Shown here piece after piece: positions 31,560 through 45,511 of a stretch of 64,000 nucleotides of DNA. Position 1 is the first letter of the stretch. Each line of letters starts with the position of its first letter. The stretch is from Pegoplata infirma (taxonomy: Eukaryota > Arthropoda > Insecta > Diptera > Anthomyiidae), in the NCBI GenBank assembly GCA_963921195.1, contig OY992536.1, forward strand, positions 3,534,001 through 3,598,000. Reading direction: 5' to 3'. The notes beneath the pieces were generated by a model. The model had not been told where the DNA came from. It worked only from the letters and a program-made list of their open reading frames with translations, and made no database searches. The position numbers were made by a program, and so were the translations under genes.

Positions 31560-32529
31560 ATACGTATGTACATATATTTTTATTCAGTATATTTTATTAA
31601 TGGTGGACAATTAAAAATGTTTGGATATATGTATTTTTATTGGTTTATTCTTGGAAATGCTGCTTAAGTTACAAATGAATTGCCATAGTTTATAAAAAAT
31701 AAAACAATGCATTTTTATCTTTACACCAAATGAAAACTTTGCAAGTACAAAGGTAACAAAGACTTCAATTATTTAATACGATTTGCAATTTTATGTTTAA
31801 TGAAAAAGTTTACAATTATGGATCAATATATTAAAGACTTGCAATATTATACATAGGTATTCAGTCCTGGCAATGTGTCAAAAGAGCACTTTTTTTTAAA
31901 CATACATATGTACTTGGATTTTGAAAGTGCTTTTTTACCACTGCTGGCAATTTGTACTCTGAATACCTCCATTGTTTTTTTTTATAAAGACAAAAAAGTC
32001 TCTGGAGTAATTTAAAATATAATTATATTATACTGAATATATTATAATATATAATTCGGTTTATTTCCTAATAATTTACTCCTTCAATATGAATTATATA
32101 CTCAGAAACATCAAATTTGCACGTGACATTTTTAACACATGTCTTCCTGTGTTATCTTTCCAAGAATGCCAATTTTTATATGACTGACGAAAGTCTCTCT
32201 TGCGACTCTCCCCGATCTTTATAAAACTTTAATATTTGGTTAAGGCTAAAAACCAGAGACCAAATATAACAGTTATACCCATGTGTCTTTTTGTTTTAAA
32301 AAAATTATTAAACGAAAATTTTCCACACTAAGTATTTTATATATGAAAGGGCTTCCAGAGATGTCCCGTGTTAAAATTTGCAATAACTTTTATTTTTTGA
32401 TTTTTATCATAAAAGTATAAAATAACAGTTATTAAAAACATTTTGTTTAAAAAAATTTATAATAACTTTTTTTTATATTTATTGGAGTAAATAACTGTTA
32501 TAACAGTTATTTAAAAAAAATCATTCAAT
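31560..32529. other. AT-rich non-coding, nothing recognised
   Basis: AACAGTTATTT-type text recurs several times near 32400-32520. No gene or terminal repeat identified. Confidence 0.35.
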
Positions 32530-32537
32530 GTTTATAT

Positions 32538-33157
32538 GGGCCGTGACATAGCCCTCACAGACATTATTTCCGGTTTGGGGATTACGTCCAAAATGAATTC
32601 GGTCATAATCCCCATAACGGTGGTGGGGACTATGACCCAAAAAATTTGGACATATTCCCAATAAAAAGTGGACTTAACTCCCAGAAATCACGGGGATAAT
32701 GGCCGCGTAACAAATAACCATAATCCCCATTTCAGAGATATGAGTTCAGTGGTTCCTGGTATATATGGGTTTTTAATTTAAAGATAGTTAACCAAAAAAA
32801 TAGTTTTGCGTAGCCGGCTCTCGAACGGGCTTAGGGATTACAAACTCCATAAATTAAAAATTTAATTTTTTGTTGGGTAGCAGGATTTACGTGGAAATAT
32901 ATTTCCATATTTTTAACTGATACGGCTTTTTTTTACTTTGGAAAACGCGTTCAGTTTTTTATGGGGATTATGACTATGTATTCTATTTTAGTCATATTCT
33001 CCATAAAAAGCGGACATAATCACCATGGGTATTATGACCGTTTTAAAAGTGGTCATAGTCCCCATAACAAATATGGGAGTTATGACCGCAATCTGTTCGG
33101 TCATAATCCGATTTTCCAATATGGGGATAATGTCCGTGGGGGCTATGTCCGGGCACC
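32538..33157. mobile_element. 620-bp TIR element with GTCATAATCCCCAT motifs, 8-bp duplication
   Basis: Ends GGGCCGTGACATAGCCC and (inverted) GGTGCCCGGACATAGCCCCC, flanked by a perfect 8-bp duplication GTTTATAT (32530-32537, 33158-33165). GGTCATAATCCCCA and its complement recur many times in both halves. It hosts a fragment (about 32800-32870) also seen near 9800. The GG-start ends do not look like the other hAT ends here; P, Merlin or an unusual hAT are possible. The short frames inside are read-through of repeats. Confidence 0.75.
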
Positions 33158-33316
33158 GTTTATATCTTTTAATCAATTATTGAAGTATTAGCTATCAATA
33201 GGATTCTTATGCATGTGTTTAAAGGCTCATGTTTTTAAAGGCTCAAAGAGCTTTTGATAACAGTTATAAAAAATAAAAGTTTTTTATTTCTGTTATTTTG
33301 AACAGATATTTATATA

Positions 33317-33815
33317 CAGTCAAACCCTGTTATAACGAACTCCGAGGGACCAGTAAAAATAGTTCATTATAAGCGAAGTTCGCTATAAGCGGGGTATATT
33401 TTATATCAACCTTGTTTTATTTCCAAAAAAAAAGTTCCAATTTTGTTTTATTTGACGTTTTTTTGAAAGTAAACTACTCGTTGAGAAGAAAACAGTAAAA
33501 ATGTTTAAAAAAGAAAAATTATCAAAATTATAATATTAACCAATAATTTCTAACCTTTTGTGAGTTTGGTAAACATAATTGCCGCAAATTTCAAAATATT
33601 TATGGGAGTTCGTTATAAAAAGGTAAATATACATGAAATTGTGTTCGTGGGACCATAATAAGTATTTCGTTTTAACCGAGGATTCCTTATAACCGAGTTC
33701 GTTATAAAAGAGGTATTTTGTGTGAAAATTGTTGCCAAAATGTCGGTACTTTAGAATTAGTTCGTTATAACCTATAATTCGTTGTAACCGAGTTCATTAT
33801 AACCGAGTTCGACTA
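33317..33815. mobile_element. pogo/Tigger-like MITE (499 bp)
   Basis: Starts CAGTCAAACCCTGTTATAAC and ends with the inverted GTTATAACCGAGTT type, with TA on both sides (33315-33316, 33816-33817). GTTCGTTATAA variants recur throughout. These are the hallmarks of pogo/Tigger non-autonomous elements. No transposase sequence. Confidence 0.7.
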
Positions 33816-34048
33816 TATCATTTGAAACTGTTATTTTTAATTTTTATTTAAAAAAATATTTTTGGACAGTTCAATTTCATTTTTTTTCAATGAAATTCAA
33901 AACTATGGCCTCTTTTCTGTCTTTCACAACTTTTCAATTCACATAAAATTTTCCGAATCATGATCGCATGAAATCGAGTTTCGTGTTTTCTTGTTTACGT
34001 TTTCATTTGAAGTTCAAATCAAATAACTAAAATTTAAAAAGTTATAAG

Positions 34049-36193
34049 CAGGGTTGGCAACCGAAACGAATAACGGTATCGGTAACGGTATTGGTATTAC
34101 ATATTTTTTATATCGGTAACGGTAAAGGTAACGGTATTTTCGATTATTTCGGTAACGGTGAACCGTTACCGAAACTTCAATACCGGTACGTACCGGTATT
34201 ATAAATAAAATATTAACAACTCACAAATTTTTTAAAAACGCATAAAAAATAAAAAAAAAAAAATTAAAAAATTAAAAAACTGTTAAATTCTGTACATATT
34301 TATATTTGTACTAGTATTAAATACTATAAATTAACTCAAAATTTAATAAAAATATTCACGCAATATAGTAATTCAAGAAATACGAACTCATGTTCGTATT
34401 GACACCTTTGTCCAATAAGCAAAAAAGTCTGCATTTTGAGCCATAAGAGAAATCTGCATTTTATGCTATTTGAAAAATCTGCTGATTATAGCTGACGCGG
34501 TTTGCTAAATTTATGTCTGGATAATCCAGGTGGAATCTGCTGAAAAAACCGTCAAGACAACAGAAAAATCTGCAGATTTCTCTGTTAAAATGATCAAAAT
34601 TGTTTGTCCTGTTGTTAAAAAAAATCGGCAGGGATAAAAAAAACTCCGCAAGGATTTTTCAGGAGATTTTTGTTAAGAGGACGGGCGGTATCGGAGGGAC
34701 ACCTTTTCCCTCGCCATAGATGTTAAGAAATTAATTTTATTTATATTTACGCATAAATAACACCGCTCTACAAATCTGAGGTTTGTCTCTGCGTTTTGGA
34801 TGAAACCAAAAAAAGTTGATAAGGTTTGGTGCCCCGATTCCAAAACGGTCACTCAAATTTTTCTATCACGTCACTATTTTGAGAAAATCGCGGTTAAAGT
34901 GTCAAAAAATGCCCATTTGGACCATTTTTGAACGCCTATAAAATAAGATCCTGACATGCAAATCACTTGGTATCTAGCTCATTCGAAAGTGTGTAATTTT
35001 CTCTTTCAGACAATATCAAATCTTCTTGGAATTTAATTTTTTAAAATGGTAAAAAAATCATTAGCCACAAGTGCTTTAAATTTAAAATTTACGTATGAAT
35101 TTGTATGGAAATTTGTTCAAAAACACTGTGTATATAATCTAAATATTGAAAAAATGGAAGGTTTTTCGCTAATGATTTTTTTACCATTTTAGAAAATTAA
35201 ACTTTTAGAACAGTTTATCTTATCTTCAAGAGAAAATTACAGGCTTTCGAATGAGCATGATACCAAGTCATTTGCATGTTTTATATTTATATTATTTTAT
35301 AAGCTTTTAAAAAGAGTCAAAAATGCCCTTTTTCGGCACTTTAACCGCGAATTACTCAAAATCCTGATGTGATAGACAATTTTGGGCTCCGGATTTGGAA
35401 TCAGCGCAACAGACACTATCCAAGTCACTAACCAGAATTCAATACGCATTTTCTTGTTGAGCTGTGTAATACAATTTTATGAATATTTAATTTTATTTGC
35501 TATAGCCAAGCCCTGAGAAGGTTCGGAAAGAAAAAAAACACATTTTCTAATATTTTTTTTTGAACGGTTCCATCATCTTGGTCAATGAACTTCACACGGC
35601 ATAAAAATATTTCATTTTCTAAACAAATAGGCAAACAAAATTAACAAAATATGTTTTTCTGGGGTTTTGTAAGTTTTTCAGGGGGGAACTTTTTTTCATC
35701 TGGTCCGATTTTCCCATTTCGGAACTTAACCAGCCTATGACCATAAGACGTATTCGTACCAGCAGAGTAGCACGTTTATTTTGGATCGTATCGTGTCTTC
35801 TACAGACGGAAAGACAAACATCGCTTACAATCAATCACTGATCAAAATAATATAAAATCTTAATGAGGTCCAAGACCGATATTCGAGTTTAGTTAATTGC
35901 GAATACGATCATTGGTTGGACTGGCAATGAACAAACAATTTTTTTTTTTATTTTAAATATATAAAAAATATTTTAATATGGCTTAAATCCACACAAAAAA
36001 TAAAACATGTAATATTAATGCAACCGAAACAAAACCGATATAATACCGGTAAAAATCTGAATAAAGGTAACGGTTTTTTATCGGTAACGGTATTTAAAAA
36101 TTTTTATTTCGGTATTGGTAGCGGTAACGGTAGTCAATATTAAAGGGTTTTTAATAGGTAACGGTATTGAAAGGGTAACGGTAGCCAACACTG
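34049..36193. mobile_element. hAT-type element with GGTAACGGTA motifs (2.1 kb)
   Basis: Ends CAGGGTTGGCAACCG and (inverted) CAGTGTTGGCTACCG with a perfect 8-bp duplication GTTATAAG (34041-34048, 36194-36201). Both termini contain many copies of TCGGTAACGGTA. The middle includes an imperfect inverted pair (about 34930-35050 against 35170-35350) and a mini-me copy. No transposase frame. Confidence 0.85.
35540..35920 (-). mobile_element. mini-me/DINE-1-like fragment
   Basis: On the - strand it reads through ATATCGGTCTTGGACC and CGATGTTTGTCTTTCCGTCT to GTTCCCCCCTGAAAAAC, paralleling the copy at 37965-38454. The microsatellite-like GTCY tract has decayed. Confidence 0.6.
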
Positions 36194-36875
36194 GTTATAA
36201 GGAAAAAAGTGCATTCGTTTACTTTCACCAAACTTTATTTATGTGAACCAAAACGGAAAAACAATTCGGAAATGAAATCTAGAACACAAAAAAAATCGAA
36301 AATTTCCACTTTCACATTTTTATGTGAATTACTTTTTTTAGAACTCCGGCCTATAGCATTTTGTATATAAAATAAAATTAAAATTTGATTTGCTCATTAT
36401 GATATATGTACTTTATTAACCGAGCATATATCTGAAGTTAAAGACCTATGCGATTAAAAATTACGGACTTATGAACGAAAGTCAAAAATTGTTTAACAAC
36501 GTTTTTGCTTTTACTGTAAAAAAAAATTGAGTGTTGTTACGCAAAAACAGTTTGACTTATTAGTCAAGTTCTTGAGTAAAATACAAACCTATTAGGGCAC
36601 AACATTGCCGACCCCAATTTGATTGATACAGAATCTTAATATATAAAAACGTTTGTGCCGGGTACGTGTTACTGAACCTCAAAAACCGCTTTTGACATCA
36701 AAGTTGAATAAATGGATGAGGTGAAATTAAGATAAATAACGGCTGAACTGTTGTTGTAATAATTGTCAATCTCTCTGTAGAAAAACTATTAATATGCAGT
36801 TAAAGCAGTAATGAATAGAAAACTAATATTTATCCAACACATATCTAAGCAATGCAGTGGCAATGATGTCTAATC

Positions 36876-37893
36876 GCACGATAAATGCAAAAAATAGAAT
36901 TATGATGAGAACAGCACCACCTATAGCAATGGTTCTCAAACGGTGGGTCGCGACCCCCTAGGGGGTTGCGGAGGTGTTTCAGGGGGGTCGCGAAAAAATT
37001 TGTTAAAACCTTAAATTTTGGTAAATTTAAAACACATTTTTTAATTGTACAAATACATACTTTTATTAAAGAAAAATATTTTTTCCATCACTTAAGGTCC
37101 TTCCTTGTATGTTTTGGCTCAGTCTGGGATCTGACAGTTCGTTTTCTATTAACTTTTCGATGCTGATTCCGAATCTGGGTTCCAAAATTTTCTAGTACGT
37201 TAGGTTTTTGAGAAAATTAAAGGCAACGTTCACAAAAACGTATTCTTGTGCATTTTAAAGAGCTCTGTTTGTGAAATTTTCGGATGCGTCTGGGATCTGA
37301 CCACTTTTTTGGATTTAATTTTTAATGCTGATTCCAAATCTGGATCCGAATAACGGATAAAGGTTCGTGGTCGAATAAATGGTAGTATGTTTCGATATAG
37401 AATGCCGTAGTTCAAAATCTGGTTTCCAAATTTTTGAGAAAATTGAGGTCAAAGTTTCCAAATTTTTTCCATTACTTCAGGTTTTTAAAAAAACTGAGGT
37501 TTAAGTTTACGTTAATAATTTTATTTTTTTATATTGGGGGGTCGCGAAAAATTTGAAATGTGGAAGAGGGGTCGCAAAGAAAAAATTAGTGAGAAGCTCT
37601 GACCTATAGGGTCTAATTTTTATCAGGAAACTTAGGGACATGTCACAAACTCAATTCCGTTCGGATTTGGAAAAAGTGGTTTGTGGTCACTTTCAAAAGT
37701 CAAAGTGGGATTGAATTGCATAAAAGTGGTTTTATTCCAAAAAAAAATATTCGCTTTGAGTTTTAAGACTAAACCACTTTTTCCAAATCCAACGGAATTG
37801 AGTCTGTGACATGCCTCTAAGTTTCCGGATAAAATTTAGACCCTATAGGTGGTGCTGTTGTCATCATAATTCTATTTTTTGCATTTATCGTGC
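36876..37893. mobile_element. Foldback MITE split by a hAT element
   Basis: GCACGATAAATGCAAAAAAT at 36876 is mirrored by ATTTTTTGCATTTATCGTGC ending 37893. The inner halves mirror too (CTCAATTCCGTTCGGATTTG against CAAATCCAACGGAATTGAG). Without the hAT the element is about 335 bp and almost fully palindromic. Confidence 0.8.
36927..37601. mobile_element. hAT-type element with GGGTCGCGA motifs
   Basis: Ends CAATGGTTCTCAAACGGTGG and (inverted) CAGAGCTTCTCAC, with a perfect 8-bp duplication ACCTATAG (36919-36926, 37602-37609). GGGGGGTCGCGAAAAA occurs just inside both ends. The terminus is close to the widespread hAT start CAGTGGTTCTCAAA. No coding sequence. Confidence 0.85.
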
Positions 37894-37964
37894 AATTTAA
37901 CTCAAAATAACCGGCGCTTCAACTAGTAATAGTTTTTTAGTAGTACTCTGTAAACATTTGACTT

Positions 37965-38454
37965 TTTTATACCCTCCAACAACAGTATGGGGGTATACTC
38001 ATTTTATCATTCCGTGTGTATCGCATCGAAATATCGGTCTAGGACCCCATACAGTATATATATTATTGATCAGTGATCCATTCAAAGACATTCTAGCGAT
38101 GTCCGTCAGTCCGTCCGTCTGTCCGCCTGTGGAAGACACGATACAGTACAAAGTAAAAGAGCTAGACTCCTGAAATTTGGCACGAATATGTCTTATGATA
38201 TTGGGCTGGTTAAGTTCAAACATGGGCAAAATCTAAAAAAGTTCCCCTCTTAAGAACTAAACAAACCTCTAAAAAAAAAACATTTTTTTAGGTTTTTTGT
38301 ACTTTTCAACTTCAACGTCTTGCAGTTGGATCCAGGAAGGTTGTCTCCCACCGACGTAACCCCCCCCCCAAAAAAAAAAGTACGCCCCTGTTTTTTTAAC
38401 GTGTTGGAGGGTAAAAAAGATTCGGCACAGCCGAATTTAACACTCTCACTTGTT
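37965..38454 (+). mobile_element. mini-me/DINE-1-like element, complete
   Basis: Starts TTTTTATACCCTCCAAC, then ATCGAAATATCGGTCTAGGA, a TATATATATT tract, GTCCGTCCGTCTGTCC, and ends with TTGGAGGGTA and the hairpin ATTCGGCACAGCCGAAT followed by CTCACTTGTTTT. The layout (start box, TA tract, GTCY tract, terminal hairpin) matches the family. Confidence 0.85.
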
Positions 38455-38769
38455 TTTTTTTTATTTATATTATTTTTTCTTTTTTTTTATATTTTTTTTA
38501 TAAAAAATATAAAAAACAATAAAACATTTATAAATCAATAACTGTTGACAATATAAGAAAGAAACGATCATAACAAAACTTAAATGTCACTTTTTTACGA
38601 CAATTTAAATTGTCTCGTGCGTGGAAACTTTTTTTTTAACAATTTCCCTATAATTCCTCGCTTTGCCAAAGTTTATTTTTTTATATGGATTTTGACAGAT
38701 TTGTTTTCCCGTGAAATCAAACAGAGTACTATTCCTAAAAGTTCATACAATAATAAAAAGCGATTTTTT

Positions 38770-38900
38770 TTTATTAATAAAAAAAAAATTAAAATTTTTT
38801 ATTATAATTTGGCTTGATTAGCTTATTAATGACAAAAACTTTAATTTTGGTCGGACAAGTATTTCAGTTCAAAAAGTAACCATGAAAAAAACGCCAGCAA
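38770..38900 (+). repeat. Diverged fragment of the foldback at window start
   Basis: GATTAGCTTATTAATGACAA and TTTTGGTCGGAC...TTTCAGTTC match the arm at about 215-275, with substitutions. An old relative of that element. Confidence 0.45.
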
Positions 38901-39695
38901 AAAATATTTTATCGAGGTCCTAAAAAGATATATCGGTTTAAAAAACAAAATTAACTTGGTAACCCTAGTCATTTTTTTTTATACATTACCAACACCATAG
39001 ATTTTTCTAATACTTTTTTATGCGCTTCATATCTCATCTTAAGATATTTAGGCTTTCGATTTACAATACTGCATATACTCAGATGTTCGCAATGTTCGGG
39101 ACCCTATAAAACTGCCCTAACGACCCTATAAAACTTATAATTTGATGTGAAAATATTTCAGCACATCTGAAAGTAATATTTTTCTTTAAAATACTTTTGG
39201 AATCCTTCAGATATCTTTTTTCATCACGGAGATATCGACCGTAAAAATAATTTTCGTGATAAAAATACAAGAAAACAAATTTGGAAACCAAAATTTTTTT
39301 TTGATATTTTTAGTACTTAATTCGAAACTAAAGGGGTGCCTCTAAGACAGGCTGTATTTTTTTTTTTTGCATTTTTCATTTAAATTGGGTCCAAATTTGA
39401 CATTTCATTATGAAATGATATTTTTCACGTTGGTCCCATTTTGAATTTGGGTCATTTTTCAGGGTGCCATATAAAATTTCTTTACTTGGGCTAACATTGA
39501 AGAGGGAATTTAAAGCTTCGGCATTGCGGATATAGATTTCTTAGTTGTTTATTAATAAAATTCTTAAAAGTTTAAAAAATTCGTGGTTTTATATTTAATT
39601 TAAATTTTAAATTGATATTACAGATATTAAATCTCAACCCCGATTAATTATTTGCTTGATTAGCCGATTAAATCAGAACCTCGGTTAATTGAATA
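38901..39695. other. AT-rich non-coding, an old hAT end at its right edge
   Basis: No gene. TCGGTTAATTGAATACCCTAG at the right side resembles the end of another hAT family rich in GGTTAATCGG-type repeats; the partner end is not seen. Confidence 0.35.
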
Positions 39696-39703
39696 CCCTA
39701 GTA

Positions 39704-39911
39704 CAATGGTTCCCAATTTTTTTTACGCCACGCCCCACTTTTAAGTTAAAAAAGTAAAGTTTTTGTAAAATAAGCATTTAAACTTTTTGTAGTTAATTTT
39801 ACTAAAAATATATTTTATTAATAAATTTGACTAAACAAATTTGCTCGTTGCCCCCCTGGGACCTTTAAATCGCCCTCCAGTGAGGAGAGAATCAAAAGTA
39901 GGGAACCAATG
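39704..39911. mobile_element. 208-bp hAT-type MITE
   Basis: Ends CAATGGTTCCCAA and (inverted) CATTGGTTCCCTA with a perfect 8-bp duplication CCCTAGTA (39696-39703, 39912-39919). It contains GCCACGCCCCACTTTTAAG and TTGCCCCCCTGGG. No coding sequence. Confidence 0.85.
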
Positions 39912-40640
39912 CCCTAGTATTTGAAGAATTGGCACAGCCGAATAAAGCCTATTAATTATTTATAATAAAATTGGTGTAGCATGTTAAATTAACAAAAATT
40001 AATATTCAAAATATAATCGTCGGACGATTGCTTGCGTGTGCAAAAATTGGGACTTAATGTAAGCTGAAAACGCGCCAATTTTGTATGCAAGAAAACGCTA
40101 GGGCATACCAAACCGCTAACAGAAAATGATTTCTATAAATGACAATTGCTGGTACTTATGAAGCGTCATCCCAATATTGGGCACCGTTCGTTCACAATTT
40201 TTAAAGATTGTTGATTTTGTGCATCTTAAATTTCATTAATCAGAATTTGCATCACTTTTTAAAATTCACAGTTTTTCGTAATGCACAAGCTTCTTTCTTA
40301 GCTAATTTGAGGGTGCTAAACCCTAATATGGCCTTTAATTTGGTTAATCATCTTTAGATTTCACGTAATTTGCATATCAAGCTTTAAAAGAACAACTTTT
40401 TAAAACAATCTCTTTACGTTATGTCCACGTTAATGGACATATGAAACATTAATTAACATAAATTCTAATAATATTTTTTTTTAATTTAAAACTTTAAACC
40501 TCCATAATTTTGCGCCGGTAGCTAAAAGTTCTTCAGCCGAACGGATTTGAACTTATAAATGTATATTAATACGTGGAAAAAACAATTTTAATGTTCCTTC
40601 AAAAAATGTTTGCTTTTTTTTTTTTTTTTTAAACCTTAAA

Positions 40641-40750
40641 ACAAGAAATGCTCAAATACTTTATGGGGTCCTAGACTTAACGCATCGAAATGCGTTACAC
40701 ACGAAATAAAAAAATGTGTACCCCTATACTGTGTTTGGAGGATATAAAAA
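40641..40750 (-). mobile_element. mini-me fragment (internally deleted)
   Basis: ACTTTATGGGGTCCTAGAC, CGCATCGAAATGCGTTACA and GGAGGATATAAAAA are the 5' part of the family on the - strand; AAACAAG beside it is the 3' edge, so the middle is missing. Confidence 0.6.
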
Positions 40751-40759
40751 TAAAAACCC

Positions 40760-41640
40760 GATTTTGTAAATTGATCGATATTGTTTATATAATCATGGAA
40801 AATTCCAACAAAATGCATATTAAAATTATTGTTTGATGTTATTTTTCTTTATTATGATTGTCTTTATCTATGTATATTTTTATGTCTTTGACGGAAGATT
40901 CTTCATCATCGTCGTATTGGATGCCATTATAGTCTTCCTTATTATCATTATCAGCATGATCTCCTTGTAACATAATGATGATTCGTAATTGCAATTCGTC
41001 GTTTTTTATTTTTTTTGTTTGTACTTTCTTAATTGTTTTGCTGCTGCTGTCAACGAAGATAATGATGACGTTTTCATTGTTTCGCATTCTATTTTTTTTT
41101 AGTTTTGCTTTTGTAAACAAAAGTTACACATAACAAAAAATAATAACGGGAAGGCCGTTAAACTGCATTTTGTTTTCTTCGATATTTTTCCTATTTTTGT
41201 TTTAAAAAAGTTTCCACGTTTGGAGTTTGTAAACAAGTAGAATGTACGTATGAAGGTGTTTACCAATTTTTTTTTAAGAATTGCATTAATCATTAACAAG
41301 GGCTATGCGAGATAACCATGCAAGAATAAACAAGTGTTTTTTTTTAAATATGTATTAAGGCTTAAACTGTTCTGGATCACATTTAATTAACAATTAAGGA
41401 CTTTTAGAACTCAACTGTATTATTTAAAACTGCTTCTGGGAATGTTGTTCATAGGAGTCAGTAGAACATGTAGATTTCAAAAATGTTCCAAGGTTAGTCT
41501 TGACGGACCAAATTTTTATTAAAAGTGTTAAAATTTGTTTTTACTAGAAATAAAAGGCTAAATGAGCACCTTCGAAATTTTTGGGACTCAGAATCCAATA
41601 TTGGTCGGTCGATGCATTAATTCAATAGTCAAGATATACG
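40760..41640. other. Non-coding; one mariner-like end at right
   Basis: At about 41634-41665, ATATACGTGGGTTGCTCAAA followed by ATGTTCTTAGCC resembles mariner-type termini (compare 52253). The - strand frame 40839-41120 is rich in Lys, Asp and Asn and lacks any known motif, so I do not call it. Confidence 0.35.
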
Positions 41641-41782
41641 TGGGTTGCTCAAAATGTTCTTAGCCTTAAGCATAGTACTCTGTTTTTCACTGCGAAAATT
41701 TTACTTAAACTTTAAACTTTTCGTAATAAATAACGTAAAAATAAAAAAAATTTGACAATTATAAGAAAGAAACTATCATAAC

Positions 41783-42656
41783 CAGAGACTGGAACTTAAT
41801 GCATTTTAAATCCTGGTTTTAAGCGCTTATAATATGCATAAAAAATCCAAAAATATGCCATCAAAATTTTAAAAATATGCATTTATTTTTTTTTACTTTT
41901 ATTAAAAACATAACAGTTGAATTCAGACTTATTTATTACCGACTTAAAAAACACAAGTGAGAGTGTTAAATTCGGCTGTGCCGAATCTTTTATACCCTCC
42001 AAAATGTAAAAAATTAGAATTAAAAAGTTTGGCAGGCGCGTTTTGGTGGAGAAAGGTCGGTGGGGAGCAATGGGGGAAAATTCCCCTCTTGACATAAATG
42101 TTTACACATAAATACGCTTAAATAATACAATTTTACCATTATTTTATATTAACCACGCCCTCAAATAGGACGTTCCTAAAAAGTTGCATTTCCTAATCCC
42201 CTTGGTGCAGGTGCAGGTCAATAAACTTCATATGACTAAAAGTGTGGCATTTGTTAGCCTTATACAAAAAATAGTAAAAAATAGTGTTTTTTTCGGAGTT
42301 TTTTTAGTTTTTTAAGGGGGAGCCATAAGACATATTTGTATCAAATTTCAGGAGTCTAGCTCTTTTATTTTGGACTTTATTGTACTTACTACAGACGGAC
42401 GGACATTCATAGAATATCTTACTAAAATATAACAAAAAAATTTTAAAAACTTGAAATTTTTCTTAAATATTACAAAATATGATTAAAAGAATGCCATAAA
42501 TGCACAAATATGCAAAAATATTCATTTTTACTAAAATATGCACTAACAAATCAATGCCATTTTAATGCAAATTTGTTGATTCGAAAAGATATTTTATTTA
42601 AAAAGTTTTTAGACTAAGCAGAAAAAACATGCATTTGCATGAAGTTCCAGTCTCTG
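41783..42656. mobile_element. hAT-type element with AATATGCA motifs, hosting a mini-me
   Basis: Ends CAGAGACTGGAACTTAATGC and (inverted) CAGAGACTGGAACTTCATGC, flanked by ATCATAAC / CTCATAAC (7 of 8 match). AAATATGCA recurs in both subterminal parts. A mini-me copy (41946-42412, - strand) fills the middle. Confidence 0.75.
41946..42412 (-). mobile_element. mini-me/DINE-1-like element
   Basis: On the - strand, CCGTCCGTCTGTAG at one side and TACATTTTGGAGGGTATAAA, the hairpin ATTCGGCACAGCCGAAT and CACTCTCACTTGTG at the other. Nested in a hAT element. Confidence 0.75.
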
Positions 42657-43154
42657 CTCATAACTTTTGTATTATTTGACCAATTTCCCTGAAATCTACA
42701 TACATAACATTTATGTACATTTATGAATACTTAACATCTCCGACTGACATTTGGAACTCTCTACCGAATTGCATTATCGGCTTTATCGGGAGCCTAAATA
42801 TTTAGGGGACCTTTTCAGGCTGCACAAAAGATTATTCTTGGCGTATTGCATAGGGTCTATATAATATAATTTTATCTTATAACATCAAGAATATATATAT
42901 ATATTTTTTTTTTTAATTTTATTTCTCGGACATTTAGCTACACAAGAGTGAATTTTGTAGCGTAATAAGCTGTGGTTTTGTTTAATATTGTAGGGGTTTA
43001 TTTTTATTGTTCTAAGTAAAATGTTCTTATCGTATTTTCAGTGTTAATTTTACCACATTTATTTTATTTGGTATTTTTGTTTTCTTATTGTGGAAAATCT
43101 AAAAATATAAATTTCTATTAAAATACTTTTGTACTTTCATGTTTGAACTTTTAG

Positions 43155-43231
43155 ATTTAATTCACCTCTAAACGTGTGCAGCAATCAAGAAATACCTTCA
43201 TTAGAATTTTGGAAACGCGAACGGCTTCATC
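43155..43231 (+). other. Akt: Akt 5' untranslated part of the first coding exon
   Basis: A pyrimidine-rich acceptor, TTTGAACTTTTAG, ends at 43154, so the exon probably begins at 43155. An in-frame TAG at 43202-43204 bounds the open frame, so no AUG further upstream can start Akt in this exon. Confidence 0.5.
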
Positions 43232-43534
43232 ACGAATTACTTACCGTTTGCGACACCGAGGAGATCAACAGTGGTTGCAACAGCCAGTGGTAAAACAACC
43301 GCATCCGCTGCTGCCTCCGGATCTGGATCTACCTCTACGGGTCTTTTGGGCTCCAATTTTGTTGCATTTTCTTTCACCAGTCCTTTTAGCAGTTTTGGCA
43401 GTAGCAGCAGTAATAACTTACAAGGTTCGCTGACAAATACAAGTCTGAACAGGCAAAGCATCAGCTCACCCGAGCTTTCACAGCAACAACAACAGAAGTC
43501 CTCTATTTCTTCTGCAACTACACAAATAGCAACT
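43232..43534 (+). CDS. Akt: Akt long-form N-terminal extension from a non-AUG (ACG) start
   Basis: The Akt frame is open upstream of the first AUG back to a stop at 43202. At 43232 there is ACG in a fair context (A at -3), followed by [15 protein letters not shown]. From memory of the family, the 85-kDa form of Drosophila melanogaster Akt1 starts at an ACG and begins with a closely similar NYLPF...RRSTVVA peptide, so both the codon and its protein context appear conserved. The extension is 101 residues, rich in Ser, Thr, Ala, Gly and Gln with little predicted structure, and gives a 625-aa form. A GTG at 43271 and an AUG-less stretch between mean there is no alternative AUG. Function of the extension is unknown to me. 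Confidence 0.7.

Positions 43535-45511
<1,977 letters not shown>

Larger units (their letters stand above)
33906..36352. mobile_element. GGCC-ended MITE (about 300 bp) split by a hAT element
   Basis: GGCCTCTTTTCTGTCTTTCA at the left and TTTTTTTAGAACTCCGGCC at the right match the uninterrupted copy at 55890-56180 and an inverted copy at about 49420-49696. The gap is the hAT element 34049-36193. Confidence 0.75.

Noticed and set aside
32961..33191. 76-aa frame with GHN/YGD repeats
   Set aside because: Translation of the GTCATAATCCCCAT motif repeats of a TIR element.
40839..41120. 93-aa - strand frame rich in Lys, Asp and Asn
   Set aside because: Low-complexity composition and no splice, start-context or homology signal; could be reconsidered if transcription is shown.
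43271..43273. GTG as the Akt start
   Set aside because: Eukaryotic initiation at GTG is unlikely here, and the upstream ACG has family precedent and better peptide conservation.
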